Below the pieces are notes generated by a model. That model was not told the DNA's origin and made no database searches. It saw only the letters and a list, made by a program, of their open reading frames with translations. From Streptomyces albidoflavus (GTDB lineage: Bacteria > Actinomycetota > Actinomycetes > Streptomycetales > Streptomycetaceae): a stretch of DNA of 64,000 nt. Of this stretch, positions 52,296 through 61,345 are shown piece by piece. Location of the stretch: NCBI RefSeq assembly GCF_000719955.1, contig NZ_JOII01000007.1, forward strand, positions 62,001 through 126,000, written 5' to 3'. The position numbers were made by a program, and so were the translations under genes. Position 1 is the stretch's first letter. Every line of letters starts with the position of its first letter.

Positions 52296-53423
52296 TCACA
52301 CCCGGCCCGCCTCGCTCCCCTCGGTCTCCCCGCCCCCGTCCTCCCACTCGTGGTGGATCACCCCGTCCTCGTCCAGGCGCGGCCTGATCTGGCAGGGCTC
52401 CTGGACGTTGACGTCGGAGGGGCGGGGGCCCTCGGGGCCGTCGGCGCCCCAGCGGACCAGGCGGCGGGCGCGGGCGACGCGGTGCAGGGTGCCGAGGACC
52501 TCGACCTCGTTGAGGCGTTCGGCCTGGACGCGGTCGGCGGCGTCGGCGTACGCCTCCAGGGCGGCGGCCACCTCGGGGGTGGCGGCGGCCATGCAGCTGC
52601 GGGCGTCGTCCTGGCGGTTGCCGAAGTCCCAGGCGATGAGGCCCTTCTCGCGCGGCTCGAACCAGCTGAGGCTGAAGACCAGGGACTTGCGGGCCCAGTA
52701 CGGGGCGGCGTGCAGGGAGCCGCCGAGCTGCCAGTTGAAGCCGCGGCGCTGCACCAGCCGGAAGGTGACGGGCAGGATCAGCACGTCCGGGTGGGTGGAG
52801 ATGGCCCGGCGGGCGTCCTGGCGGAAGTCGTCCGGGAAGGTGGCGGCGGTCTGGACGAGGCCGGTCATCAGGAGCCGCTCGGCGGCCTGGCTGGGGGTGA
52901 GGGGCGTGTCCGGGTCGAGGATCACCTCCTCGTCGAGCCGCCCCTCGCCCGGCGGCTCCTCACCGGCCTGCACCGCGGGCTCGGGGTCGGTCGGGCGGGG
53001 CGTCTCGATGCCGTCGGGGCCGACCGCGGCGTACTCGTCGGCCCGGACGACGCGGAAGCGGGTGCCCAGCACCGTCAGCTCGTCCAGGCGCTCGCGCTCC
53101 AGCCGGGCGATCCACGGCAGCAGGGCGCGCCGCTCCTCACGGGTGGCGGACTCCTCGTACGCCCGGAGCCAGAGCATGTCCATGAGGGCGTCCCGGGCCT
53201 GCTGGGGGCAGCCCTCCTTGAGGGCCGAGACCACGCGCCAGCGGGAGTCCTCGCCGTCGAGTTCCTGCGCGGCCACGCTGAAGAGGGGCCCGCGGATCAG
53301 TGCCGTGTCGACGTCGAGGGGCGCGTCGCAGGCGTCCGCCTCCGTGACCGCCTCCACCGGGTCCTCCGGCGCCCGCACCACGATCCTGCGCGGGCCCGGC
53401 CACGTCTGCATTCCGTCATTCAT
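52296..53423 (-). CDS. DUF5954 family protein
   Basis: 375 residues: RIVVRAPEDPVEAVTEADAC near the start, LIRGPLFSVAAQELDGEDSR, WRVVSALKEGCPQQARDALM, then two repeats of a VLGTRFRVVRADEYAAVGPD-type module (also VLGTLHRVARARRLVRWGAD), which suggests internal duplication. The family is actinobacterial and uncharacterised. ATG 53423 has AGGA 8 nt upstream; an in-frame ATG at 53471 with GGAAGGGAGGA would add 16 residues. Divergent from the Nudix gene. Confidence 0.8.
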   Translation of the reverse strand: MNDGMQTWPGPRRIVVRAPEDPVEAVTEADACDAPLDVDTALIRGPLFSVAAQELDGEDSRWRVVSALKEGCPQQARDALMDMLWLRAYEESATREERRALLPWIARLERERLDELTVLGTRFRVVRADEYAAVGPDGIETPRPTDPEPAVQAGEEPPGEGRLDEEVILDPDTPLTPSQAAERLLMTGLVQTAATFPDDFRQDARRAISTHPDVLILPVTFRLVQRRGFNWQLGGSLHAAPYWARKSLVFSLSWFEPREKGLIAWDFGNRQDDARSCMAAATPEVAAALEAYADAADRVQAERLNEVEVLGTLHRVARARRLVRWGADGPEGPRPSDVNVQEPCQIRPRLDEDGVIHHEWEDGGGETEGSEAGRV

Positions 53424-53601
53424 GCCCACATCCTGCCGATCCGGGCGGGCTCGCGACCGGGTTTCCGGCATTCCTCCCTTCCGCAGCCCTCCCGCTCCCC
53501 TTCCACGCCCCCTCCCCCATCCAGCCCAGCCACCGCGCCCGTTCCCCGCCGCAGCGGCCCGGGTGTCCGGCGGCCCCGCCCCGCCTCGGCACACTGGTGC
53601 C

Positions 53602-54051
53602 ATGTCCGATGCCAAGCCCGTCCCGATCCAGGCCGCCGGCTGCGTGCTGTGGCGGCGCGCGCCCGAACCGGACGGACACCCGCTGACCGTCTGCCTGGTC
53701 CACCGCCCCAAGTACGGCGACTGGTCGCACCCCAAGGGGAAGCTGGAGCCCGGCGAGGACCCGCTGACCGCCGCCGTCCGCGAGGTCCGCGAGGAGACGG
53801 GGCAGGACTGCCTGCCGGGCGCGCCCCTGTCCACCCTCCACTACGAGGCCGGCGGGCGCCCCAAGGTGGTGCGGTACTGGGCGGCCGAGGCGACCGGAGG
53901 AACGTTCACGCCGAACCACGAGATCGCCGAGGTGCGCTGGGTGGAGCCGGAGGAGGCCCTGCTCCTGCTCACCCAGCCCCGCGACCGCGACCTCGTCGCC
54001 GAACTGCTGCGGCTCCTCGGCCCGCCGGGCCCGGCCGGACCGGCCACCTGA
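53602..54051 (+). CDS. Nudix hydrolase (MutT-like)
   Basis: A 149-residue pyrophosphohydrolase. The Nudix box runs from GKLEPGEDPLTAA through VREVREETGQ (about residues 46-68) and has all catalytic Glu residues. GDWSHPKGKLEPGE resembles enzymes acting on diadenosine polyphosphates or oxidised nucleotides. In S. coelicolor a mutT-like gene lies between the ppk-CHAD pair and pstS, which matches its place directly before pstS here. Confidence 0.9.
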   Translation: MSDAKPVPIQAAGCVLWRRAPEPDGHPLTVCLVHRPKYGDWSHPKGKLEPGEDPLTAAVREVREETGQDCLPGAPLSTLHYEAGGRPKVVRYWAAEATGGTFTPNHEIAEVRWVEPEEALLLLTQPRDRDLVAELLRLLGPPGPAGPAT

Positions 54052-54105
54052 GCGGCCGGAAGCGCGGGCACCCCGGACGCCGGGGGAACCAGTCCGACAG
54101 GGGAG

Positions 54106-54127
54106 GTTCACCCCCCGTTCACTCCCG
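54106..54127 (+). promoter_or_regulatory. PHO box (PhoP binding site) before pstS
   Basis: Two adjacent 11-nt direct repeats, GTTCACCCCCC (54106-54116) and GTTCACTCCCG (54117-54127), match the Streptomyces PHO box consensus GTTCACC in both units. The site is about 100 bp before the pstS start. Confidence 0.88.
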
Positions 54128-54225
54128 TCGGCAGACGGCGTCACCTGATCTGCCTAATCTCGGCCTTACGCGAGCGAGCCGCGAGCACCGCGGACTCGGA
54201 CGGTTTCTGGAAGGAATCCCCGACA

Positions 54226-55353
54226 GTGAAGCTTCAGCGCAAGAACAGGGCGCGCGCCCTGACCCTCGGTGCACTCGCCCTGTCCGGCGCCCTGGCGCTG
54301 ACGGCCTGCGGCTCGGACGAGACCGGCGACACCACCGGCGGCGGCAACGAGGCCAGCGCCTCGGCGGCGGACGTCGAGTGCGGCAAGGGCGGCCAGCTCC
54401 TCGCCTCCGGCTCCAGCGCGCAGAAGAACGCGATGGACGTCTGGATCAAGAACTACCGCGCCGCCTGCCCGGACACCCAGATCAACTACAAGCCCGACGG
54501 CTCCGGCGCCGGCGTCACCGCCTTCCTCCAGGGCCAGACCGCCTTCGCGGGCTCGGACTCGGCGCTCAAGCCCGAGGAGATCGAGCAGTCCGCCGAGGTC
54601 TGCAAGGACAGCCAGGCCATCGACCTGCCGATGGTCGGCGGCCCGATCGCGATCGGCTACAACGTCCCCGGCGTCGACAAGCTGAACCTGGACGCGGCCA
54701 CCCTCGCGGACATCTTCAACGACAAGATCACCACCTGGGACGACGAGGCGATCAAGAAGCTCAACCCGGACGCCGAGCTGCCCGACACCAAGATCCAGGC
54801 GTTCCACCGCTCCGACGAGTCGGGCACCACCGACAACTTCACCAAGTACCTCAAGGCCGCCGCGCCCAAGAGCTGGCCGTACGAGCCGGGCAAGGCGTGG
54901 GAGGCCAAGGGCGGCCAGTCCGCGCAGGGCTCCTCGGGCGTCGCCCAGCAGGTGAAGCAGACCGCCGGCGCCATCTCGTACTTCGAGCTCTCCTACGCCA
55001 CCGACGGCATCAAGACCGTCGACCTGGACACCGGCGCCGGCACCCCGGTCGAGGCCACCGTCGACAACGCCTCGAAGGCCATCTCCGAGGCCAAGGTCGT
55101 CGGCCAGGGCAAGGACCTCGCCCTGGAGCTGGCGTACGACACCAAGGCCGAGGGCGCCTACCCGATCACCCTGGTGACCTACGAGATCGCCTGCGAGAAG
55201 GGCAACAAGGCCGAGACCCTCGACGCCACCAAGTCCTTCCTCGGCTACATCGCCGGCGAGGACGGCCAGGAACTCCTGAAGGACGGCGGCTACGCGCCGC
55301 TGCCCACCGAGATCGCCGAGAAGGTCCGCACCACCATCGCCGACCTGGGCTGA
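54226..55353 (+). CDS. pstS: Phosphate ABC transporter substrate-binding lipoprotein
   Basis: A 375-residue lipoprotein that captures phosphate outside the membrane. Signal peptide with lipobox LTAC (Cys about residue 26), then the binding domain: LLASGSSAQKNAMDVWIKNY, DGSGAGVTAFLQGQTAFAGSDS, HRSDESGTTDNFTKYL; these Ser, Asp, Gly and Thr residues line the phosphate pocket. GTG 54226 follows GAAGGAA. First gene of pstSCAB, behind a PHO box; a strong stem-loop separates it from pstC. Confidence 0.95.
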   Translation: MKLQRKNRARALTLGALALSGALALTACGSDETGDTTGGGNEASASAADVECGKGGQLLASGSSAQKNAMDVWIKNYRAACPDTQINYKPDGSGAGVTAFLQGQTAFAGSDSALKPEEIEQSAEVCKDSQAIDLPMVGGPIAIGYNVPGVDKLNLDAATLADIFNDKITTWDDEAIKKLNPDAELPDTKIQAFHRSDESGTTDNFTKYLKAAAPKSWPYEPGKAWEAKGGQSAQGSSGVAQQVKQTAGAISYFELSYATDGIKTVDLDTGAGTPVEATVDNASKAISEAKVVGQGKDLALELAYDTKAEGAYPITLVTYEIACEKGNKAETLDATKSFLGYIAGEDGQELLKDGGYAPLPTEIAEKVRTTIADLG

Positions 55354-55359
55354 CGCCCA

Positions 55360-55399
55360 CCGCGGGCCGGGCGCCACGAACACGGCGCCCGGCCCGCGG
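55360..55399. terminator. 16-bp perfect stem-loop between pstS and pstC (attenuator)
   Basis: CCGCGGGCCGGGCGCC and GGCGCCCGGCCCGCGG pair perfectly around an 8-nt loop, starting 6 nt after the pstS stop. It lies inside the operon, so it probably lowers readthrough into pstCAB or stabilises pstS mRNA. Confidence 0.8.
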
Positions 55400-55505
55400 C
55401 CCTCAGGCACGTCACCCCCATCCGCTCGATTCCGGTGCACCGCCGCCACCAGGGCACGGATGCCGGCCACCGCCGGTCCCTCGCGCCCGCAGACCGGAGA
55501 GATAG

Positions 55506-56555
55506 ATGGACATGTCCATACACACGCCACCGGGAGCAGGGGCCCCGCACGACCAGGGCTCCGGCACCCGGCCCGCCCCCGAAGGCGGGACGCCGCCCCA
55601 GCAGGACGGCGCCCCCGCGCCCCGCCGGACCGTCACCCACCTCGGCGACCGGGTCTTCCGCGGCCTGTCCCGGGGCTCCGGCATCACCCTGCTGGTGATC
55701 ATGGCGGCCATCGCCGTCTTCCTCACCTACCGCGCGGTCGGCGTCCTCGCGATCAACGAGGGCAACTTCCTCACGTCGTTCCAGTGGAACGCCAACGCCA
55801 ACCCGCCGGACTTCGGCATCGCCGTGCTGGTCTACGGCACGATCATCAGCTCCGTCATCGCGATGGTCATCGCCGTGCCGATCGCCGTCGGCATCGCCCT
55901 CTTCATCTCGCACTACGCGCCCCGGCGCCTGGCGACCCCGCTCGCCTACGTCATCGACCTGCTGGCCGCGGTCCCCTCGATCGTCTACGGCCTGTGGGGC
56001 GCCCTCGTCCTCGTCCCGCACCTCGGCGGGCTCTACGAGTGGTTCGACGACTTCTTCGGCTGGACCGGCGTCCTGTCCTACCAGGGCGGCGCGGCCCGCT
56101 CCCTGTTCACCGTCGGCATCCTGCTGGCGATCATGATCCTGCCGATCGTCACCAACGTCAGCCGCGAGGTCTTCCTCCAGGTGCCGAAGATGCACGAGGA
56201 GGCCGCGCTGGCGCTCGGCGCCACCCGGTGGGAGGTCATCCGGATGTCGGTGCTGCCCTTCGGCCGCTCCGGCATCATCTCCGCCTCCATGCTGGGCCTG
56301 GGCCGCGCGCTCGGCGAGACGATGGCCGTCGCCACGGTCCTCTCCCCGAGCTTCACGATCATCGTCAGCCTGCTCGACCCGGGCGGCGGCACCTTCGCGC
56401 AGAACATCGCCAGCAAGTTCAGCGAGGCCAGCGAGCAGGGCCGGGACGCGCTCATCGCCTCCGGCCTGGTCCTCTTCGTCATCACCCTGCTGGTCAACGG
56501 CGGCGCCCGGGCGATCATCGCCCGCCGCAAGGAGTACTCGGGGGCCAACGCATGA
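55506..56555 (+). CDS. pstC: Phosphate ABC transporter permease PstC
   Basis: A 349-residue membrane protein: a Pro/Gly-rich cytoplasmic N-terminus (~45 residues), then six membrane helices (GITLLVIMAAIAVFLTYRAV; VIAMVIAVPIAVGIALFISH; VIDLLAAVPSIVYGLWGALV) and the cytoplasmic EAA loop EEAALALGATRWEVIRMSVLP, which contacts PstB. ATG 55506 follows GGAGAG. The stop overlaps the pstA start (ATGA). Confidence 0.95.
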   Translation: MDMSIHTPPGAGAPHDQGSGTRPAPEGGTPPQQDGAPAPRRTVTHLGDRVFRGLSRGSGITLLVIMAAIAVFLTYRAVGVLAINEGNFLTSFQWNANANPPDFGIAVLVYGTIISSVIAMVIAVPIAVGIALFISHYAPRRLATPLAYVIDLLAAVPSIVYGLWGALVLVPHLGGLYEWFDDFFGWTGVLSYQGGAARSLFTVGILLAIMILPIVTNVSREVFLQVPKMHEEAALALGATRWEVIRMSVLPFGRSGIISASMLGLGRALGETMAVATVLSPSFTIIVSLLDPGGGTFAQNIASKFSEASEQGRDALIASGLVLFVITLLVNGGARAIIARRKEYSGANA

Positions 56556-57631
56556 GCCACGCGACCACCACCCCTGCCGCCGGCGGCCCCGCCCCGGGCG
56601 CCACCCCGCGGCTCAGCTCCGCACGGCTGCCGCGCTGGACGCCCTGGGTCGTCGCCCTCGGCTCCGTCGCCGCCGGCTGCGCGGCCGGGCTCGCCGCCGG
56701 GCTGAGCAGCAAGGTCCAGTGGGGCCTCATCGCCGGCCTGCTGTTCGTCGTCGCCAACTTCGCCCTGACCGCCCGGGTCCAGGGCCGCCGCCAGGCGCGG
56801 GACCGCCTCGCGACCAGCCTGGTCTGGGCCTCCTTCGTCCTCGCGCTGATCCCGCTGCTCTCCCTGCTGTGGGTCACCGTAGAGCGGGGCCTGAAGGTCC
56901 TGGACGGGTACTTCCTCAGCCACTCGATGGGCGTGATCGCCGACGCCGAGACCGGCGGCGGCATCTACCACGCGATCGTCGGCACCCTGGAGCAGGTCGG
57001 CCTCGCCACCCTGATGGCGGTCCCGATCGGTCTGCTCACCGCGGTCTACCTGGTCGAGTACGGCACCGGGAAGCTCGCCAAGGCCGTCACGTTCTTCGTG
57101 GACGTCATGACCGGCATCCCCTCGATCGTCGCGGGCCTGTTCATCTTCAGCTTCTGGATCATGATCCTCGGCTTCCAGCCGTCCGGTTTCGCCGGTGCGC
57201 TGGCGCTGGCCATCCTGATGATGCCGGTGGTGGTCCGCTCCACCGAGGAGATGCTGAAGCTGGTCCCCAACGAACTGCGCGAAGCCTCGCTGGCCCTGGG
57301 CGTCCCCAAGTGGCGCACGATCCTCAAGGTGGTGCTGCCCACCTCGGTCGGCGGCATCACCACCGGCGTCATGCTCGCCGTGGCCCGCGTCGCCGGCGAG
57401 ACCGCCCCGGTGCTCCTGCTGGTGTGGGGCAACCCCCTCATCAACATGAACCCCTTCGAACAGGGCCAGTCCTCCCTGCCGCTCTACGTGTACCAGCAGT
57501 ACGCGGCGGGACAGTCGGCCTCGATCGACCGCGCCTGGGCAGCGGCCCTCGTCCTGATCGCCTTCGTCATGGTCCTGAACCTGGCGGCCCGCGGCGTCGC
57601 CCGCTGGAAGGCCCCGAAGACCGGCCGCTAA
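56552..57631 (+). CDS. pstA: Phosphate ABC transporter permease PstA
   Basis: A 359-residue membrane protein with about seven or eight helices. Two extra N-terminal helices (~residues 30-75) precede the core. FFVDVMTGIPSIVAGLFIFSF and the EAA loop REASLALGVPKWRTILKVVLP are typical for PstA. ATG 56552 overlaps the pstC stop, giving equal translation of the permease pair. Confidence 0.95.
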   Translation: MSHATTTPAAGGPAPGATPRLSSARLPRWTPWVVALGSVAAGCAAGLAAGLSSKVQWGLIAGLLFVVANFALTARVQGRRQARDRLATSLVWASFVLALIPLLSLLWVTVERGLKVLDGYFLSHSMGVIADAETGGGIYHAIVGTLEQVGLATLMAVPIGLLTAVYLVEYGTGKLAKAVTFFVDVMTGIPSIVAGLFIFSFWIMILGFQPSGFAGALALAILMMPVVVRSTEEMLKLVPNELREASLALGVPKWRTILKVVLPTSVGGITTGVMLAVARVAGETAPVLLLVWGNPLINMNPFEQGQSSLPLYVYQQYAAGQSASIDRAWAAALVLIAFVMVLNLAARGVARWKAPKTGR

Positions 57632-57685
57632 CGGCCACGACAACCGGCTCCGTCCGCGGGGCCACGCGGAAAGTGTGAGTACAAG

Positions 57686-58462
57686 ATGGCCAAGCGAATC
57701 GACGTCAGCGGCCTGACCGCCTACTACGGCACCCACAAGGCCATCGAGGACATCTCGATGACCGTGGAGCCCCGCTCCGTGACCGCCTTCATCGGCCCGT
57801 CCGGCTGCGGCAAGTCCACCTACCTGCGCACCCTCAACCGTATGCACGAGGTCACCCCCGGTGGCCGCGTCGAGGGCAAGGTCATGCTCGACGACGAGGA
57901 CCTGTACGGCTCCTCCGTCGACCCGGTCGCGGTCCGCCGCACCATCGGCATGGTCTTCCAGCGCCCCAACCCCTTCCCCACCATGTCGATCTACGACAAC
58001 GTGGCGGCCGGGCTGCGCCTCAACGGCAAGACCAAGAAGGCCGACCTCTCCGACGTGGTCGAGAAGTCCCTGCGCGGCGCCAACCTGTGGAACGAGGTCA
58101 AGGACCGGCTGAACAAGCCCGGCTCCGGCCTCTCCGGCGGCCAGCAGCAGCGGCTCTGCATCGCCCGCGCCATCGCGGTCGAGCCGCAGGTCCTGCTGAT
58201 GGACGAGCCCTGCTCGGCGCTGGACCCGATCTCCACCCTCGCCATCGAGGACCTGATCGGGGAGCTGAAGGAGCGGTTCACCATCGTCATCGTCACCCAC
58301 AACATGCAGCAGGCGGCCCGCGTCTCCGACCGCACCGCCTTCTTCAACCTGGAGGGTGTCGGCCGCCCCGGCAAGCTCGTCGAGATGGACGAGACCGAGC
58401 GGATCTTCTCCAACCCGTCCGTCCAGGACACCGAGGACTACATCTCCGGCCGCTTCGGCTGA
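57686..58462 (+). CDS. pstB: Phosphate ABC transporter ATPase PstB
   Basis: A 258-residue ATPase: Walker [19 protein letters not shown] (about residues 36-53, typical for PstB), Q-loop [13 protein letters not shown], signature [16 protein letters not shown], Walker [13 protein letters not shown], and switch [11 protein letters not shown]. It lies 54 nt after pstA and ends the operon; a strong bidirectional hairpin follows. The usual phoU is not downstream here. Confidence 0.96.
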   Translation: MAKRIDVSGLTAYYGTHKAIEDISMTVEPRSVTAFIGPSGCGKSTYLRTLNRMHEVTPGGRVEGKVMLDDEDLYGSSVDPVAVRRTIGMVFQRPNPFPTMSIYDNVAAGLRLNGKTKKADLSDVVEKSLRGANLWNEVKDRLNKPGSGLSGGQQQRLCIARAIAVEPQVLLMDEPCSALDPISTLAIEDLIGELKERFTIVIVTHNMQQAARVSDRTAFFNLEGVGRPGKLVEMDETERIFSNPSVQDTEDYISGRFG

Positions 58463-58540
58463 CCCGGACTCCCCCAGCCTCCCGCGGTGCTGCATGGCGG
58501 TGCCACCGCGGGGACCCGCCCGCTCCAGCAGGGGCGGGGG

Positions 58541-58591
58541 TACGCGAACGGGCCCGCGCCCCTCTCCCAGGGGTGCGGGCCCGTTCGCGTA
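58541..58591. terminator. 23-bp bidirectional hairpin between pstB and pit
   Basis: Arms 58541-58563 and 58569-58591 match at 22 of 23 positions (the exception is a G-T pair) around a 5-nt loop, between two convergent genes. Confidence 0.9.
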
Positions 58592-58615
58592 CGGCCTCGG
58601 GCGGGTGCCCGTGCG

Positions 58616-59614
58616 TCACAGGAAGGCGAAGTTCACCGCGTAGAAGCAGACCGCGGCGACCAGGGCGGCGGCCGGCATGGTGATGAACCAGCCGAGGATG
58701 ATGTTCTTGGCGACGCCCCAGCGGACCGCGTTGACCCGCTTGGTGGCGCCCACGCCCATGATCGCGGAGGTGATCACGTGGGTGGTGGAGATCGGCGCGT
58801 GGAACATGAAGGCCGAGGCGAACATGATCGAGGCGCCGGTGGTCTCGGCGGCGAAGCCCTGCGGCGGGTCCAGCTCGATGATCTTCCGGCCCAGGGTCCG
58901 CATGATGCGCCAGCCGCCCGCGTAGGTGCCGAGCGAGAGCATCAGGGCGCAGGCGATCTTGACCCAGACCGGGATCTCGTCGCCGGCCTGCTGGACGTCG
59001 GCGATGACGAGGGCCATCACCACGATGCCCATGGTCTTCTGCGCGTCCTGGAGACCGTGGCCGAGCGCCATGCCGGCCGCCGAGACGGTCTGGGCGATGC
59101 GGAAGCCGCGCTTGGCCTTGTGCGGGTTGGCCCGGCGGAACATCCACATGATCAGCGCCATCACCAGGTAACCGGCGACGAGGCCGATCACCGGGGACAG
59201 GAACATCGGGATGACGATCTTGTCGAGGACGCCGGTCCAGATGACGCCGATGCCGCCGGCCAGGGCCGCGCCGACCATGCCGCCGAACAGGGCGTGCGAG
59301 GAGGACGACGGGAGGCCGAAGTACCAGGTGATGAGGTTCCAGACGATGGCGCCGACCAGCGCGGCGAAGAGAATCCACATTCCCTTGTCGCCGTGGGGCG
59401 TCTCGATGAGCCCCTCACTGACGGTCTTCGCGACGCCCTGCCCGAGGAAGGCGCCCGCCAGGTTCATGACGGCGGCCATGGCGAGCGCCGCCCGGGGGGT
59501 GAGGGCCCGGGTGGAGACCGAGGTGGCGATGGCGTTCGCCGAGTCGTGGAAGCCGTTCGTATAGGTGAAGCCGAGCGCGACGGCGATCGTCACGACCAGC
59601 GCAAAGGTGTCCAC
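58616..59614 (-). CDS. pit: Low-affinity inorganic phosphate transporter, PiT family
   Basis: A 332-residue membrane protein of the PiT/PHO4 family with about ten helices. The family signatures GFTYTNGFHDSANAIATSVS (residues ~15-34) and the second, inverted copy (TGASIMFASAFMFHAPISTT) are present, as is FGLPSSSSHALFGG. GTG 59614 is 5 nt after the DUF47 gene, so they form an operon. It matches the arrangement of pitH2 in S. coelicolor. Confidence 0.93.
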   Translation of the reverse strand: MDTFALVVTIAVALGFTYTNGFHDSANAIATSVSTRALTPRAALAMAAVMNLAGAFLGQGVAKTVSEGLIETPHGDKGMWILFAALVGAIVWNLITWYFGLPSSSSHALFGGMVGAALAGGIGVIWTGVLDKIVIPMFLSPVIGLVAGYLVMALIMWMFRRANPHKAKRGFRIAQTVSAAGMALGHGLQDAQKTMGIVVMALVIADVQQAGDEIPVWVKIACALMLSLGTYAGGWRIMRTLGRKIIELDPPQGFAAETTGASIMFASAFMFHAPISTTHVITSAIMGVGATKRVNAVRWGVAKNIILGWFITMPAAALVAAVCFYAVNFAFL

Positions 59615-59619
59615 GAGCG

Positions 59620-60240
59620 TCAGGACTCCTTGACCGCGATGGTCTCCACCGTGTTGGCGACGTGCTCGAAGGCGTCGGCCGCCTCTTCCAGCACATCGAC
59701 GATCTGCTTGAGCTTCAGCACCTCCATGGCGTCGTACTTGCCGTTGAAGAGGTGGGCGAGCAGCTTGCGGTGGATCTGGTCCGCCTGGTTCTCCAGCCGG
59801 TTGACCTCGATCCAGTACTCCGTGAGGTTCTGCATGGTGCGGAGGTTCGGCATCGCCTCGGCGGTCAGCTCGGCGGCGCGAGAGAGCACCTCGATCTGCA
59901 TGTCGACGCCCTTGGGCAGCTCGTCGATCTGGTACAGCACGACCAGGTCGACGGCCTCCTCCATGAAGTCCATGATGTCGTCGAGCGACGACGCCAGGGA
60001 GTAGATGTCCTCCCGGTCGAACGGGGTGATGAAGGAGGAGTTCAGCTGGTGGAAGATCGCGTGGGTCGCGTCGTCCCCGGCGTGCTCCGCCGCCCGCATC
60101 CGCTCCGCGATCTCGGCCCGAGCGGCGGGGTCCGCCCCGAGCAGTTCCATCAGGAGCTTCGAGCCCGTGACAATGTTGTCCGCAGAGGCGGCGAACATGT
60201 CGTAGAAGCTCGTCTCCCTGGGGGTCAGACGAAAGCGCAC
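59620..60240 (-). CDS. DUF47 (PhoU-like) Pit accessory protein
   Basis: A 206-residue helical protein: RLTPRETSFYDMFAASADNI, ERMRAAEHAGDDATHAIFHQ, FDREDIYSLASSLDDIMDFM, LKLKQIVDVLEEAADAFEHV. DUF47 proteins resemble PhoU and pair with PiT transporters, probably controlling their activity. GTG 60240 follows GAGGAC. First gene of the pit operon, divergent from csoR. Confidence 0.92.
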   Translation of the reverse strand: MRFRLTPRETSFYDMFAASADNIVTGSKLLMELLGADPAARAEIAERMRAAEHAGDDATHAIFHQLNSSFITPFDREDIYSLASSLDDIMDFMEEAVDLVVLYQIDELPKGVDMQIEVLSRAAELTAEAMPNLRTMQNLTEYWIEVNRLENQADQIHRKLLAHLFNGKYDAMEVLKLKQIVDVLEEAADAFEHVANTVETIAVKES

Positions 60241-60340
60241 GTGGGGTCCTCGGGGTGCTCTGGATTCGGTCAGGGTGATGCTAGGCGCATCATCCGGCCA
60301 CGGCTAACCGGCCAGCCCTCAGTATGGCGAAGTTCGGTAC

Positions 60341-60363
60341 CATATACCCACCAGGGGTATATG
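60341..60363. promoter_or_regulatory. CsoR operator
   Basis: Perfect 9-bp arms CATATACCC and GGGTATATG around ACCAG. The sequence fits the known CsoR site in S. lividans (ATACCC-type arms with a G/C centre). It is about 120 bp before the csoR start and 100 bp before the divergent DUF47 gene. Confidence 0.85.
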
Positions 60364-60483
60364 AGGAGGGTGGTACTGGCTGGTTTTGGCTGGTACCGGA
60401 CACCGTCCGACACCAAGCCGACGATACGACTTCTCGCTTGAGTACCCCGCCCCGACCCCCGACACCCCCTCCAGGAGGACGCG

Positions 60484-60951
60484 ATGACGACCACCGAGGC
60501 CGGAGCCCCGAACCCCGCCGCACCCTCCGCCGACCAGCGGGGAACCACACCGGGCGACACCCCGGACACGCAGGCACACCAGGGGGCGGACGTGACGAAC
60601 GAGACAGCACAGTCGGGCGAGTCGACCGAGGCGACAGGGGACGAGATCGTCACCGACCACGACCGGGGCGTCCACGGCTACCACCACAACAAGGCCGAGC
60701 ACCTCAAACGCCTGCGCCGCATCGAGGGGCAGATCCGCGGCCTCCAGCGCCTGGTGGAGGAGGACGTCTACTGCATCGACATACTCACGCAGGTCTCCGC
60801 CAGCACCAAGGGCCTCCAGTCCTTCGCTCTCCAGCTCCTGGAGGAGCACCTGCGCCACTGTGTCGCCGACGCCGCCCTCAAGGGAGGCGACGAGATCGAC
60901 GCCAAGGTCGAAGAGGCCACCAAGGCCATCGCCCGCATGCTCCGCACCTGA
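60484..60951 (+). CDS. csoR: CsoR-family copper-sensing repressor
   Basis: A 155-residue protein with an unusual disordered N-terminus of ~60 residues, then the DUF156 helical domain: HNKAEHLKRLRRIEGQIRGL, DVYCIDILTQVSASTKGLQS, HLRHCVADAAL. The Cu(I) ligands Cys (VYC), His and Cys (LRHC) are all present. It should release DNA when copper is bound. ATG 60484 follows AGGAGG. Synteny with DUF47-pit agrees with S. coelicolor SCO4136. A palindromic site lies upstream. Confidence 0.92.
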   Translation: MTTTEAGAPNPAAPSADQRGTTPGDTPDTQAHQGADVTNETAQSGESTEATGDEIVTDHDRGVHGYHHNKAEHLKRLRRIEGQIRGLQRLVEEDVYCIDILTQVSASTKGLQSFALQLLEEHLRHCVADAALKGGDEIDAKVEEATKAIARMLRT

Positions 60952-60953
60952 CA

Positions 60954-60995
60954 CCCCGCCCGGCGCGGGTACCCCCTGGGGGGCCCGGGGCGGGG
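60954..60995. terminator. Hairpin between csoR and the convergent small gene
   Basis: CCCCGCCCGG and CCGGGGCGGGG pair with a one-base bulge in the 48-bp convergent gap. Confidence 0.4.
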
Positions 60996-60999
60996 CCGG

Positions 61000-61188
61000 C
61001 TACTCCTCGCCCCAGCACCCCGCGCCGACCGGCACCCGGGCCTCCCGCACCCGCAGCACCTCGTCGATCACGGCGAAACTCAGCCGCTCCCCGGCAGCGG
61101 TCGACGCGACGATCATCAACTCGCCGCACAGTTCTATCTCCGCGAGCGCCACGGCGTCCTGCACGCCCCCACCGCGCATCCCGCCCAT
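61000..61188 (-). CDS. Small conserved hypothetical protein
   Basis: About 62 residues: DAVALAEIELCGELMIVASTAAGERLS-like core (given here only by its key blocks ALAEIELCGELMI and RLSFAVIDEVL) with single Cys residues near the middle and end. I recall similar small Streptomyces proteins starting close to this core. Start uncertain: ATG 61188 or 61179. Function unknown. Confidence 0.65.
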   Translation of the reverse strand: MGGMRGGGVQDAVALAEIELCGELMIVASTAAGERLSFAVIDEVLRVREARVPVGAGCWGEE

Positions 61189-61345
61189 CCGCCCTCGCCC
61201 CTTCCGACGCCACCGACCGGTCCCCCAGCGTAGGCAGGGGCCCTCGGTCGGCACATGACACAGAGGGGCCATTTCCCCTATGCCCCGTTGGGGTCAAGGG
61301 TGCGGGCCGGACGGCTCTGACCACACCGCCCGGCCGCGCCCCGGC

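Noticed and set aside
52350..55505. A 1051-codon frame crossing the DUF5954 gene, the Nudix gene and pstS
   Set aside because: It crosses several well-supported genes in wrong frames and the PHO-box promoter region.
56078..58495. An 805-codon frame antisense to pstC, pstA and pstB
   Set aside because: Gly/Asp/Gln/Arg-rich shadow of three conserved genes.
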